Assembly (NCBI GenBank): GCA_004335835.1
Contig: RWJK01001011.1
Coordinates: forward strand, 1,624-46,335
DNA from: Scenedesmus sp. ARA3
Lineage: Eukaryota > Chlorophyta > Chlorophyceae > Sphaeropleales > Scenedesmaceae
Direction: 5' to 3'
Length of the DNA: 44,712 nucleotides
The translations under genes were made by a program, and so were the position numbers. The notes beneath the pieces were generated by a model. The model made no database searches and was not told where the DNA came from. It saw only the letters and a program-made list of their open reading frames with translations. How positions within the stretch are numbered: position 1 is the stretch's first letter; each line of letters begins with the position of its first letter. Positions 21,205 to 32,352 of the stretch are shown here, in pieces.

Positions 21205-22738
21205 GCGACTGCGCGGCTTGTGCAGTGAAGTGGTTCTGCTGTTGCATTCACATAGTTACGTTGCTGCTTGATGCTCATTGTCTTGCAGTTGTGCATGCTC
21301 AGCAGCATCGCCGGCAGCATGCAGCCAGCTGGGCTGCAGCACAATCCTGGGGCGTGGTGAGGTTGTGATTAAGGCCTAGGCAAGCGGCGGGATGGCTGGT
21401 TTGATGAGCCTTTGCTGCACGCAGGTGGTTTGGCTTGGTGCATGCTGTGCACTGCCATTAATACGATGGCTGGGTGCTGCAGGAGTGGCCAACGACTCGT
21501 ACTGCCTCTGTTCTGCATGCTGAGCGAAGCGGGTTTTAGCAAATATGGCATGGTATGTGCCAATATGCTGCCAATATGGCACACATGCAGACTGCAAGCT
21601 GCTGCTGCTGCTGCTGCTGCTGTGCAGGGAGAACAAATTTGCCGACGGTGTAGAAGCCTACCTGCCCATTGCCTAGGGCAGTGGCAGCAGTTGCAGCCAA
21701 GGAGGCTGGTGACATGCCAGCAGCTTATTGTTGGTGACTACCGCAGCAGCCCAGTTCACCTCATGCAGTTGCAGGAACAGGACTTTGTCTGCTGCTGCAG
21801 GCAAAGCACAGTCTGAAGTGTGCGCGGGAACCTTGCCATGTGGTGACTCAGGGTGCAAGTGCATGCCAGGTGCTGAGTCCAGCCTGGACAGCTGAGCTGG
21901 ATGTCATGCGCCCTATGTTGAGAGTGGCATTGCTTGTTGCAGCACTGAGGGGGTGTCAAGACTGTTTTACCGTGTGGCCGTGCGGGACACTGTTGAATGC
22001 CAATGCGTTCCTATCTTGTCGTATGTACCATTGGCTGTGCAACCACCCTGGCAGCAGCATTGCTTCACAGCAGCAGCAGCAGCAGCAGCAGCACGTCCCG
22101 CGAGTCGTGTAACGGCATGCTCAGCACACTGAGTGCTTGGTCTCACTGGTATGACATCGTTGAACGGTTTTTCCTTTCTACAGTCAATCAACGAAGCAGC
22201 CGATGCTGCTGGTGGCTCGTCCATACCGCCCGTCCCCTGAGCTGCCAGCCCAGATCCTAGATTCAACTGTCAATCGTCAGACACCTTTTCAGCATGCAGT
22301 GGAAGCCCCCTAACATGCGCTACGAAGTTGACATATCACAATTTATTATAAGATTGCGCGTCTGCAGCCAAGGAGATGCAGCCTGCACGTAGCAGCCTGC
22401 TTGCGTGTCCGCTACGTCATGCAGGCACACGCCAGACAAAGGCAGAAATTAAAGTCACTGGAAGTATGAGGAAAAAGTCGCTGCTGGGATAGGACCTGTT
22501 GTGCATGATGAGACAACTGTCAGCAAAAGGTGTATCCCTGCAACCGAAAAATAACACTTCGCGAGATTCGACACCGATCGAAGCCCCCAAACAGCGCCTG
22601 CAGGCTTGCATGGGGCCAAAACAGCACAAAATTTAGACGATTCACACTCACAAATACACAATTGAGCTATTAAAAATGAGAATACACCTGTTTGGGACGT
22701 GAAGACACAATCTCTGCAGGCGCAAGCCAGCACCCTAC
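21205..22738. other. CCCH 3' region and MYB upstream region
   Basis: No separate gene recognised. It contains the possible alternative CCCH last exon (21289-21379), short CAG/CTG runs at about 21600 and 22070, and a TGTAA at 22108-22112 that could end the CCCH transcript. The last 300 bp is AT-richer, with a TATTAAAAA at about 22667-22675, some 65 nt before the MYB start. Confidence 0.5.
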
Positions 22739-25700
22739 ATGGACGTGGATGGAGCCCAGGCTTATGCAGCGCTTGTTTCAAACCCGATGGCGCAGCGGAG
22801 CCAGCTGCCGAACGACTCGGGGGCCACCACTAGCACGGTGGTCGCTGAGACGCTGAACGGCAAGCACGGCAAGGTGCGCTGCCGGCCCAAGGAATTGTTA
22901 ATTGGAGCATTATGGGTGCTTGGAGGCTACCAGGAGTGCCCCAGCAGCAGCTCAGCATAAAGTGCTGGCATGCTCTGCATCTCCTGCGAACAGCCCAGCT
23001 AGCACGCAGGGCGCGTGCTGTTCATAAATTTGACCTACCTTTTCCTGTCATTTCAGGCACGCAAGCCCTACACAATCACCAAGCAGAGAGAGCGCTGGTC
23101 GGAGGAGGAGCACTTGAGGTACTACTGCGTGACGCGCCTAGCTGCAGTGCGGCAAATTGACTTCGTGTATTTTGTGTGGCCAACTTGAGGATGTTTGTGT
23201 TGCCGCAGGTTCATTGAGGCGCTCAGGTTGCACGGCAGGGCATGGCGTAAGATTGAAGGTATGCAGGGACAAACGTCAGCAGCTGCAATTGTTCTTAAAC
23301 TTGCTGTCTCTGCGCTGATAGAGTAGCTGGCATGATACGTACAGTATATGCTATATGCTGAGCCTGGCTTGCTGCATGCCTGCAGAGCACATCGGGACCA
23401 AGACAGCAGTACAGATACGCAGCCATGCACAGAAGTTCTTCAACAAGCTGGAGAAGAAGAAGGAGGCAGGAGAGGCACCAGACAAAGGTGTGTGCCTGTC
23501 AGACCAGCTGGAGGGCGTAGCAGGCATGCTGGCAACCGCCAGCTTACCAGCAGCAGCTGCAGCAGGAGACAGGCAGCTGCTGTGCTTGCAGGAACTGTTT
23601 TAGTGCGCGACATATGCTGTGGTTGCAGCAAGTGCATGCTCTGCAGGCAGCAGGCAGCTGTTGTGCACTTATTGAGTTGCTGACAGCAGCGCAGCGCAGT
23701 ACACTGCAGCCGCTCACGCTTTGTCCTGCACACTCTGCTGGCTGCATGCTCTGCGCAGAGGAGAACTTCACCATCCCGCCTCCGCGCCCAAAGCGCAAGC
23801 CAGCAAAGCCATACCCCCGCAAGGATGGAGTCACCTCGTCCGGCTACACTGGTACCAGCCAGCTCTCACCGCAGCTGCAGGCAATTCACCAGCAGCTGCC
23901 AGCCGGTGTGGGTGGCCTCAGCCTAGGGCCCGCAGCAACAGCAGCAGGCGGCGGCAACTACCACATGAGCTTGCTCAACAGGCTCGCAGCAGCAGCGGCA
24001 GCAGAGCAAGGCGCAAGCAGCAGCGACGTCACAGACGCCACAGTTGCAGCCGTAACGGCTGCTGCCTCAGCGGCAGCCGCAGCAGCTGCAGCAGCTGTGG
24101 TAGCGGCGGCAGGCCAGGAGGTGCAAACACACATGCAGGTGCACCCACCGAGCTGCTTCCCATTCTTTGGCCTGCCGCCGTCAGCGCTTGCTCAGATCAC
24201 GCCTCACGGCGCAGCAACCTTGGACCAGGCAGCGCTGCTGACACAGCACGTAGCAGCCGCCAAGGCAGCAGCAGCTCTGCGTGGCCTTGGCGCTGCTGGC
24301 GGGGATGCAGCAGCAGCAGAGGCAGCAGGTGCGGTCCCAGCTGCACTTGGTGCTGGCGCTGGTGCTGGAGCGAGTGTGTCACCCGGCAGGGGTGGCGAGA
24401 CTGGCGGCATGGGTGATGGCAGTGACAGGGGGCTGGTGGAGGCCACTGGCACGACAGACGGCACACACATCTCTGCAAATGCGCAGCTGCGCGGCAGTGA
24501 CGGCGACAGGTGGGCCTTGTTACGGCGGCAGCAGCAGCAGCAGCAGCCTGGGAAGCAATGGATCTTTGCTAGGTAGCAACGGATCGCGACTCTGTTCGCG
24601 ACTGCACGCACGGGTCATGTTTCAAACCTGGTTGGGCTAAGCTGTGGTTTGCAATGCGGCTGCTGCTTGCTAACCTTGCTGCTTTGCGTGCACATTGCCT
24701 GCTTGCAGTGCCTGCTCTCGCGAGACAGACAACCAGGACACGCCAGGCGTGGCGATGGATGCCAGCTGGCAGAGCAAGCTGCTGCGCCCCACGCTGCAGC
24801 AGCATGAGATGGCCTGCAACAGTCCCTCTGCAGCAGCTGCGCGCAGCCTTGCAGGACTGCAGGCATCTGGCTTTGACCCCAGCCAGCTGCAGTGGGGCAT
24901 GGGCAGGTGCTATGAGGGCAGCGCGCCAGGCATGAACCTTGCTGCAGCTGGCTTGCCAGGCCTGCAGGGCCTCAGTGCTGCACAGGCCCTCGCGCTGCTG
25001 TGCACGCCGCTGTATGCAGCAGCAGCTGAGCGGCAGTACCAGCACCAGTCGGTGCTCGAGGCTGCAGCAGCAGCGGCGGCAGCAGGGCATGCAGGCGGCC
25101 TGGCTGCAGCAGCGGCGCGCAGCGGCGGCGGCGTTGCTGCGGCCAGTGGCGACCGCGGTGCCGCTGGGCGCAGCAAGAGCAGCAGGCGCGCGGCTCCCTC
25201 GGTGAACAGCGGCAGCACAGGCCCGCCTCTGGGGGCCAAGCGTGCGCTGGAGGCAGCAGGCGATGAGGAGGGCATGCCTGCTAAGAAGGTGCGCGTGTTT
25301 GTGTGCTGTTGTCAGTGCGTTGCGCTGGCTGCAAGTTGTGATAGTCAGCGTTATTGCGGCGACAGCAGTACTGTGCTGTCGTGTGCACCACAGCCCATGT
25401 GCCTGCTACACTGCCATGCAACCTGTGCGCGCTATGCACCATCAAACTCCTGGGCAACCCTCATCACTCACGTTGCTGTCTCCTGCTGTCCCCTGCTGTG
25501 CCTTGTGTGTGCTGCCGCAGGCTGTGCGCGAGAGCAGCGACACTGGCGAGGAGGGTGAGGGCATGGAGGTGACCCCCAGCAGCCCCTCCATCCAGGAGAA
25601 GGAGCTCAAGGCGGCCAGCCAGCCCAGCAACACCAACGGCAACACCAGCGGCTCCAACGAGTCCGACACCAGCAAGCGGTGAGCGGCCTGCCTGTTTGCT

Positions 25701-27701
25701 TGTTTGTTGGGTTGTTTGTTGTTTGCTTGTTGTTTGCCTGCAGACGTCTTGTGTGTTGCTGTTGTGCTTTGCTAAGCTCAGGTTGCCGCGGCGCCTCAGC
25801 TGCACAGCACACTGATAGGAGTTATGGCAGTCGTGGTAGGAAACAGCCGCTCGGGTCGCATAAGCTGCAGGGCTTGAGCTGTGATGCTGAAATAATGCGC
25901 TGCCTCTGTGTGGATATGTAGTTATACGCACTGCGCACTGCAAGTGATTGCTGCTGATGTTTTGTGCGCTGTGTTGTCTTCGTGTGCTGCAGGCGGCAGG
26001 GCACCGCACAGGGTGAGGGCAGCAACCCCACCAATGGCAACAGCAGCGGCAATGGCTACAGTGTCAAGGACAGCAACACCGGCACCAACACCGGCACCAA
26101 CGGCCATACCAACGGCAACGGGCATGGCTACAGCTGCGGTGAGCTGGGGTGCATGGCTTCTGCAATGATTGCTGCTTACGCAGCTGTATTCGCTTCGCAT
26201 GCAGGTGCAGACATACGGCATCATCAGGCATATTATGCGTGCATGTATGTTCACATCCTTGTCTTTCAAGAATGTTTGTGCAGAGGGTGCCGGCTGACAT
26301 GCCCTGCTGCTTGTATCCGGCTGCTGCTGTTGTCCTGCAGGCAATGGCACGAGCGCCTTCCACCCTGTGGGCCACCACAACCACCACGGCACGAGCCACC
26401 AGCAGCCCTGCCGCACCAACAACTACAGCAGCAACCAACAGCAGGCTGCGAGCGGCGCAGCCAACCGCACCCATGGCCACTACCATGCGAGCCATGCCGG
26501 CAGCGGCGGCCACAACGGCAGCAACAACGCTGCCGCGGCGGCAGCGGCGGCTGGCGAGGGCAGCAACGGTGGCAACGGTGCAAGCGGCACAGGCGCCAGT
26601 GCGCGTGATGAGGGCAGAAGCAGCTCAGATCTTGAGGGTCCCACACCTGGCCAGCAGCTGCAGCTGCAGCAGCAGCGGCAGCTCCAGCTGCAGATGCAGA
26701 TGCAGCAGCTGCAGCAGCAGCAGCAAGATGCGGGTGAGGCTGCTATGGAAGAGGATGATGATGATGAGCCCGAAGGCTCGGATGAGCAGGGTGACGATGC
26801 TGAGCAAGAGCAGGAGCAGCAGCAGGACAGTGCGCAGGCCGCACAGCTGCAAGCTATGCTTGCGCAGCTGCATGGCGTCTGCGGCAACCCGCTGATGCTG
26901 CAGCAGGCGTACGGCGCCGCTGCCGCAGCTGCTGCAACTGCGCAGCAGATTGTGACGAGCATGCAGGCAGGCAGCAGTGCCGCGCATGCAGGCAGCAGCT
27001 CGGGCGTGCATCACCTGGCTGCTACGCTGCAGCAGCAGCTGCAGCGTGCGCAAGCTGGGGCCGGCGGCAGCGCTGCTCAGGCGCCAGCTGCTACACAAGG
27101 GTTTGCGCCCTGGCATGGTTCCGCAAGCGCCCTGGAGTTTGGCAGCTCTGGCAGCTTCATCACTGGCAGCTTGCTGCAGCAGCAGCTTGCAGGAAACAGC
27201 AGCGGCGGGCCGTCTGCAGCGCAGCAGCAGGCGCTGCAGATGCAGGCTGCAGCTGGGCTTATGGGGCTTGCCAGCAGCTGGGATACCGCCAGTGCAGCAG
27301 GCAGTGCAGGCGTGAGTGGCGAGCTGAGCAATGCGGGAGGTGTGTATGGTGCGTACACGCACCAGCTGTCTGCTCATCACTACCATCAGCACCATCACTA
27401 CCACCACCAGCAGCAGCAGCGTGGCGGCGCAGCTGCGGGCGAGCCTCGTGACGGCAGCTCTGCAGCAGCTGCTGCAGCCGCTGCTGCTGCGGGCTTGCAG
27501 CAGCTGCAGCAGGGCGTGGGTGGCAACAGGGCAAGCAGCAGTGGCGGAGGCACGGGGCACTTGAGCGGCCTTGCTGAAGTGCTGCGTGGCTATCCTGCAC
27601 TTGATGCCCTGGCGAGGGAGGCTGCAGCTGGTGGCAGTTTGGCAGTAGCTGAGGCTGCCAATGGCAGCAACAAGCGCGATGCTGCAAAGGTGGCTAGCTG
27701 A
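22739..27701 (+). CDS. CCA1/LHY/REVEILLE-type single-repeat MYB (SHAQKYF class) transcription factor
   Basis: Exons are 22739-22873, 23057-23118, 23209-23258, 23386-23487, 23759-24509, 24709-25288, 25521-25678, 25993-26138 and 26341-27701. All junctions are in phase and give 1,114 residues. The DNA-binding repeat spans residues ~46-105 over four short exons: ARKPYTITKQRERWSEEEH, ALRLHGRAWRKIEEHIGTK, IRSHAQKFFNKLE (SHAQKFF at 95-101). The Pro/basic box PPPRPKRKPAKPYPRK (123-138) follows, as in plant CCA1 and LHY. These proteins bind evening-element-type DNA and run the circadian oscillator. Chlamydomonas ROC40 is the known algal relative; orthology here is inferred. The rest is low-complexity Ala/Gln/Asn/His-rich with a strongly acidic patch near residues 795-820 (EEDDDDEPEGSDEQGDD), typical of activation regions. 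Introns 7 and 8 interrupt an Asn/Gly/Thr-rich repeat. Confidence 0.93.
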
Positions 27702-30700
27702 AGCTGAAGCCTATGCAGCAGCTGCTTGTGCTGCACTGCGTGGCTTGCAGGCAGGTTGAAAGCAAGTGGAGCACTCCAGTGCACTGCTCTTTGCATTGTA
27801 GCGTGTATGTGTGTGTGGCTGTCCTGTCCGTTGTACTCAGCTGTTGTGGGCTGGGCTGCTCTGTCAGTGTGTGCGTACAAGTACTACAGACATATGGGAG
27901 TGCTGTGTGCAGCACAGTCTGATGTGCATATGTGCTGCTGTGTGAAGGTGCCTGCGCCTTCAAGTGCTGCGCATCAGTTCGAGGGTGCGCGCTGGCCGAT
28001 TTGTGTGCAAGTGCGTGTGCGTATGAGTATGGGAGATGGGAACACAGAGCGTGCCTTTCGGCCTTCTTGACAAGCGGCCGCCCTAGTACGAGCGCAAGCG
28101 TACATATCGCGTCATGTGCAGTGCCTGACACGCTGCCTGCGAGGAGTGGCAAGTGTTGGCTGCTGCCTGTCTGCCTTGCAGCCGGCAAGTATGCTGCAGA
28201 GTGTCCCGCATGTACGGCCTGTTGCTGGTTGATCGGGGTGCATTACACGCGATTGTGGCGACGCTGGGGTCCAGGATCTTATGTTTGATATGCCTTCTTT
28301 CCTTGCTTGCTCCTGCCCGCGCCGGGCCAGGATTACCCATAAAAAGGAGTTTGCAGCGTGAGTGGAAGTAGTAGCACGGTGTTGTCCAGCTGCCCACAGG
28401 CCAGATCAGTGCTGCATTCGAGCGCTGCGCCTGGTAGCCATCAGCAGTTTGGAGTGTGCTCCTGCATGCTCGCTGCTGCTGTGAAGGTGTGCTGTTGAGG
28501 TGGCTTGTCACTGATGTTTGAGTGATGGTATACACGTGGAGAGGGCGTGGTGGGTCATCCTGTGTAGCTGTTACTGCTGCTGCTGTTGTTTGAGGAGGCC
28601 CAACTCCTTCGCAAGCAGCAGCCGATCTTGTGCCTGCTCGCCCGCGGTTCATTCGCATGTGCATCATCCATCTGTGTTTGGACGGCGAACCAGCAGTTGT
28701 GTGTGGATGGCGAACTGGCAGTTGTGGCTGTCGGGACCGTGTTTACTTTTGTGTTGCTATGGAACATGATTCGCGCTCAAGATTGGCAGCAGCTCTGTGC
28801 CAGCGCAGGATTTGGGTACATACTGCATATGCGTGCGAGTCTGGGGGAGTCGGGTTTGTGCTGCTGCGTATGCACGCTCTCCTCCCGACGGCACATCACA
28901 GCTCTGGGGGGCTGATGACAGCAGCAGATGCTCAGCAGTTGCCGGCAACTGGCTGTGTGGTGCTTGTATGCTGATTGTGTTGCGTTGCTAGAGCTGCTGC
29001 AGCAAGCCACGCCCTTGCAGGCAGAGCTGCAGCAATGCTCCAGCTGCTCTGGTATCCCTCTACCTGCTGCGTTGCGGGTATTCATTGGAAGGGGACGCAT
29101 GCTGAGCGTAGTACTGGCTCGGGCATGTGTGCTTTTGCGACACGCAATGCCGTGGCATTGCATTTTTGGCGTATGGAGCCTCAGCGTTTGGGGTATTCTT
29201 CTAGCGGTGCGTATGATTTGGGGGGGCTGTTGCGGCAAACTGCCGTGTGTCTGAAGGCAGTTGCGTTTCGTGTTAGTGTGCTTACAGGGTGTGGGCGTCT
29301 CCGGTCAGGCTGCCCCATTGCTCGACCAGAACGCCCCGGCATTGCGCCAGGCGAAGTTGGCGTGCATCTGTGCGTGTGGGTAGCACCCTGTCTGTTGAGT
29401 GTGCTGCAGCAGGCCGGCCCACAACTGCCGTCTGCTGCCTGCCTAGTGAAGAGCCCCCACTCAGAGGAAACCACAGCATTGAAGTGTGTAGTATCTTGGT
29501 CTGCCTTGTATATAAAACATTACTGTGCTTGAGAAGACGCGTGCTAGTGGCAGCAGCAACTTGCTGCGTACGGCAGGCTTACGTGGGCCTGCGTATTGGT
29601 GCGCAGGCGGCCAGCATCCCAGCTTTGCATGCACACCTTTGTCGTTGCTACTGCCCAGTGATGCTCCACGGCTTGGCAGTTTGTTCCAGCATGGGTTTGT
29701 GAACAGGGTGAGTCAGCGGCGCCTTTGCCCGCTGCCCCCCTGGAGCAGCACATGGTTTGGCACATACTAACTTGTTGGTACATGCCTGCGTCGGAATGAA
29801 GCTGCTGGTGCTATCAATAGGTTGCATCCACCTTTACTTCAAGCTGCTGCACCTGTTCTTTGGCAGGGCAGCGGCAGGAATGCTCAGAGAGATTTGTTGC
29901 GGTCGGAGGCATGGCGAGGCGTGACGTGGTGATCAGGGGTGATAGCAGCAAGTGGCAGGGCCGGGCGCACCAGCGCCCGCAGAGGAGTAGTTTGAGCGCG
30001 CTAGCGAGGTTCATCTGTCCCCTGTTGCATGCTGATGTCATCCCCTTTCGCGGCACCCTCTCGTGCAGTACCGAGTCCCGTGCTGTGTTTCTCGTTTTGC
30101 AGATTGGCACTAGTGTCTTTGACCTCTGAGGTTGCGGCCTCATGTTCTGTTGTGAGGTGATCTGCCATGCAGACGTGCATCAACAGCATGTTGTTGGTGC
30201 TCCGGCTGCCAAGGTTGCAGGCATGTGGCTGCCACATGCATGCATGTCTCACATGATTGTTACCTTGTGTGGCTGAGGGAGTGGGCTTGCTTGCGGTTGA
30301 AGCTGGCTAGCACCTTACGTGTACTGCTTGTGTACAAGCTCCCCCATCTCTATTATGCTTCCGTTCGAGCCGCAGCTGTCATGAATGCTTTTTCCTGTCA
30401 ATCAAAGTGAAAAGCGGCTGCCTGTCGCCATCAACAGACTGCAACTGTTTGCGTTGACCTTTGTCATGACTTGCACCCCTTGTAGTAACGTTCCTGTTTG
30501 CTGCATGCGCAAGGTCGTTAGTGACACGTGTGTCGCTCATGCTGCAGCAGCCCAGTCAACGGCCGCGTGTACATTGCAGTGCGCAGTTGCTGCATGTTTG
30601 GACACTGGCCGTCATGGCACGTCTTTGCGCATGTCATGTACTGATATGGGTTGAGCATTTGAAGACATGTGCCGGAAAGTGATACAACAGCCGTTGGGTG

Positions 30701-31226
30701 TCTGTCCTGGTTGCATGCTGTCAGCAGCACACAGTTGCTCATCTGTCTGTTCTGGTGCATGCACACCTTGCTTTTGGTAACCAAATTTGCTGGTTTCGCG
30801 ACCAGGTTGATGCAGAATATCGTTGCCGTGCAATCCATTGACGCTGCAACTCTCTGTGGTGGAAAAAAGGCAAGCCAAGGGGCAACATGGGCCCATGGGT
30901 GTGGCTGCTGCCGGGCTGGTCAGGACAGCCCGCCATTACGCCATGTCTGACGCAACACCAATGCAGCATCTCTGCATCTATACATGTTTTTTTCGTGTTC
31001 GTAGCGTAATATGGCGATTTTGTGGCGCGTAGCTCTTGCCTGGAGAGAGGACGCTCACGGCGTGGAGCGTGTACACACAGTCATGGTTGATGCCTGAGCT
31101 GTTGCTATCTCCGACGAATTGTTCCCATGAAAACACAGCAGCCCAGGCCGACTTACGCACAACACACAAGCCCACTCGAACAAGTGCCACTTTAAACCAG
31201 GAGGAAACCTTCGCACCACCAACAGA
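27702..31226. other. 3.5-kb region without a recognised gene
   Basis: Downstream of the MYB stop, frames on both strands are Cys/Ala/Leu-rich and show no family motif or convincing splice chain. I found no TGTAA on the plus strand between the stop and 31226, so either the MYB 3' UTR is long, another poly(A) signal is used, or a non-coding transcript lies here. A TATATAAAA at about 29508-29516 could be a core promoter. Confidence 0.45.
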
Positions 31227-32125
31227 ATGACCCGCCATCTCGTGCTCGTCACACTGCTGCTACTTGCAGCGTGCTCTTTTTCTTTCGCCAAACCAGCCGT
31301 TGGTGATTCATGTAGTGTAGCTGAGGTGAGTGCAGCACTCAGGCAGCGGCCAGGCGATCGCTACATCGAGCAGTGTGGTCTGTTGCCAGCTTCGCTTACA
31401 CAGCCATATTCTGTGTGCCCTGCTTGACCTGAACATTCTGTAACGGTTACAACGTTGCAGCCGTACGGGACGTGGGGTCGGGTAACTCACCAGCAGCACC
31501 ATTGTCACCTGCAGGTCCACTGTGGCGCGCCCGACTCCAAAATGGGCTGCTGCCACAGCAACACGAAGTGCTACATGCAGACCGACTGTGCCAGCTACAT
31601 CGCCAATTGCGGCTTCACAAACGATGGCAAGAAGGGCGAGAGCTTGGGCAGCTGCCTGCCAGATTCAACAGCTTTCACACCCGCTAAGTGCGCAGCTGAC
31701 ACAAAGAACCAAGAAGGCATCCCTGTGCTGAACCCCACGGTCAAGTGCTGGCAAAGCGAGCGCCTGCTCTGCAACGTGTACAGGAACAAGACTGCCACGT
31801 ACTTCACCGCGCAGTGCAAGCCCAGCAACAAGACCAGCAGCAGCGCAGCACACACGCAAGCTGCACGCCTGCCGCTACTGGTGAGAATCGGCTCATCAGA
31901 CTTTTGCCTAGGACAGCCTCAACAAAAGCATTGCCATTATGCTGGGCTGTTCCTGCAAGGCAGATGCCTCCTGCAAGTAATGATGCTGCTGCACTACACA
32001 GACACATCCTGCAGCACAGCTGCTGAACAGCTGGACATCTGCAGCTCAAAAAGCTGATTACGCGTGCATGTACGCTTGCTGCAGCAATTAAAACACTTGC
32101 AGGAACACCAGCTCTGTCAGGCCTT

Positions 32126-32171
<46 letters not shown>

Positions 32172-32352
32172 GCCGGCAGCAGCAGCAGCAGCTGAACTAC
32201 TGTAGCTTGACAATCTGCACGTGTGGCATTGCCGCAACTTACACATGCCTCACGCTTTACACATCAGTACGTAACGGCATTACTGCTGCATTCCGTGCAC
32301 CCTGCAGGTCGGGGCATTCGCAGCAGCTCTGCTGGCGCTGCTGCTGGCGTAA
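31227..32352 (+). CDS. secreted Cys-rich protein, probably GPI-anchored (unknown function)
   Basis: Exons are 31227-31325, 31515-31880, 31912-31976, 32103-32169 and 32308-32352. All are in phase and give about 213 residues. The protein starts with a clear signal peptide (MTRHLVLVTLLLLAACSFSF-A-KP). A Cys-rich ectodomain follows (SCSVAEVHCGAPDS, MGCCHSNTKCYMQTDC, CWQSERLLCNVY) with potential N-glycosylation at NKT and NTSS. A poly-Ala linker encoded by GCA repeats comes next, then a short C-terminal hydrophobic tail (VGAFAAALLALLLA) ending at the stop, as in GPI-anchor signals. The exon 4 donor (GTGCCG) is weak, and skipping it would end the protein at TAG after AELL. No family is recognised; a cell-wall or surface protein is likely. 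Exons 1-2 are the firmest. Confidence 0.68.
32125..32192 (+). repeat. (GCA)n tract encoding poly-Ala or used as intron
   Basis: About 15 GCA/AGC units plus a second short run lie across the proposed end of exon 4 of the Cys-rich gene. The weak donor sits at the interruption (GTGCCG). Confidence 0.85.

Noticed and set aside
24204..24611. Minus-strand frames opposite the MYB gene
   Set aside because: High-GC, Ala-rich coding sequence leaves the antisense frame open; no conserved content.
28975..29532. 185-codon plus-strand frame downstream of the MYB
   Set aside because: Composition is noise-like (Cys/Leu/Ala), with no motif, no good start context and no splice chain; kept only as part of the unexplained 3.5-kb region.
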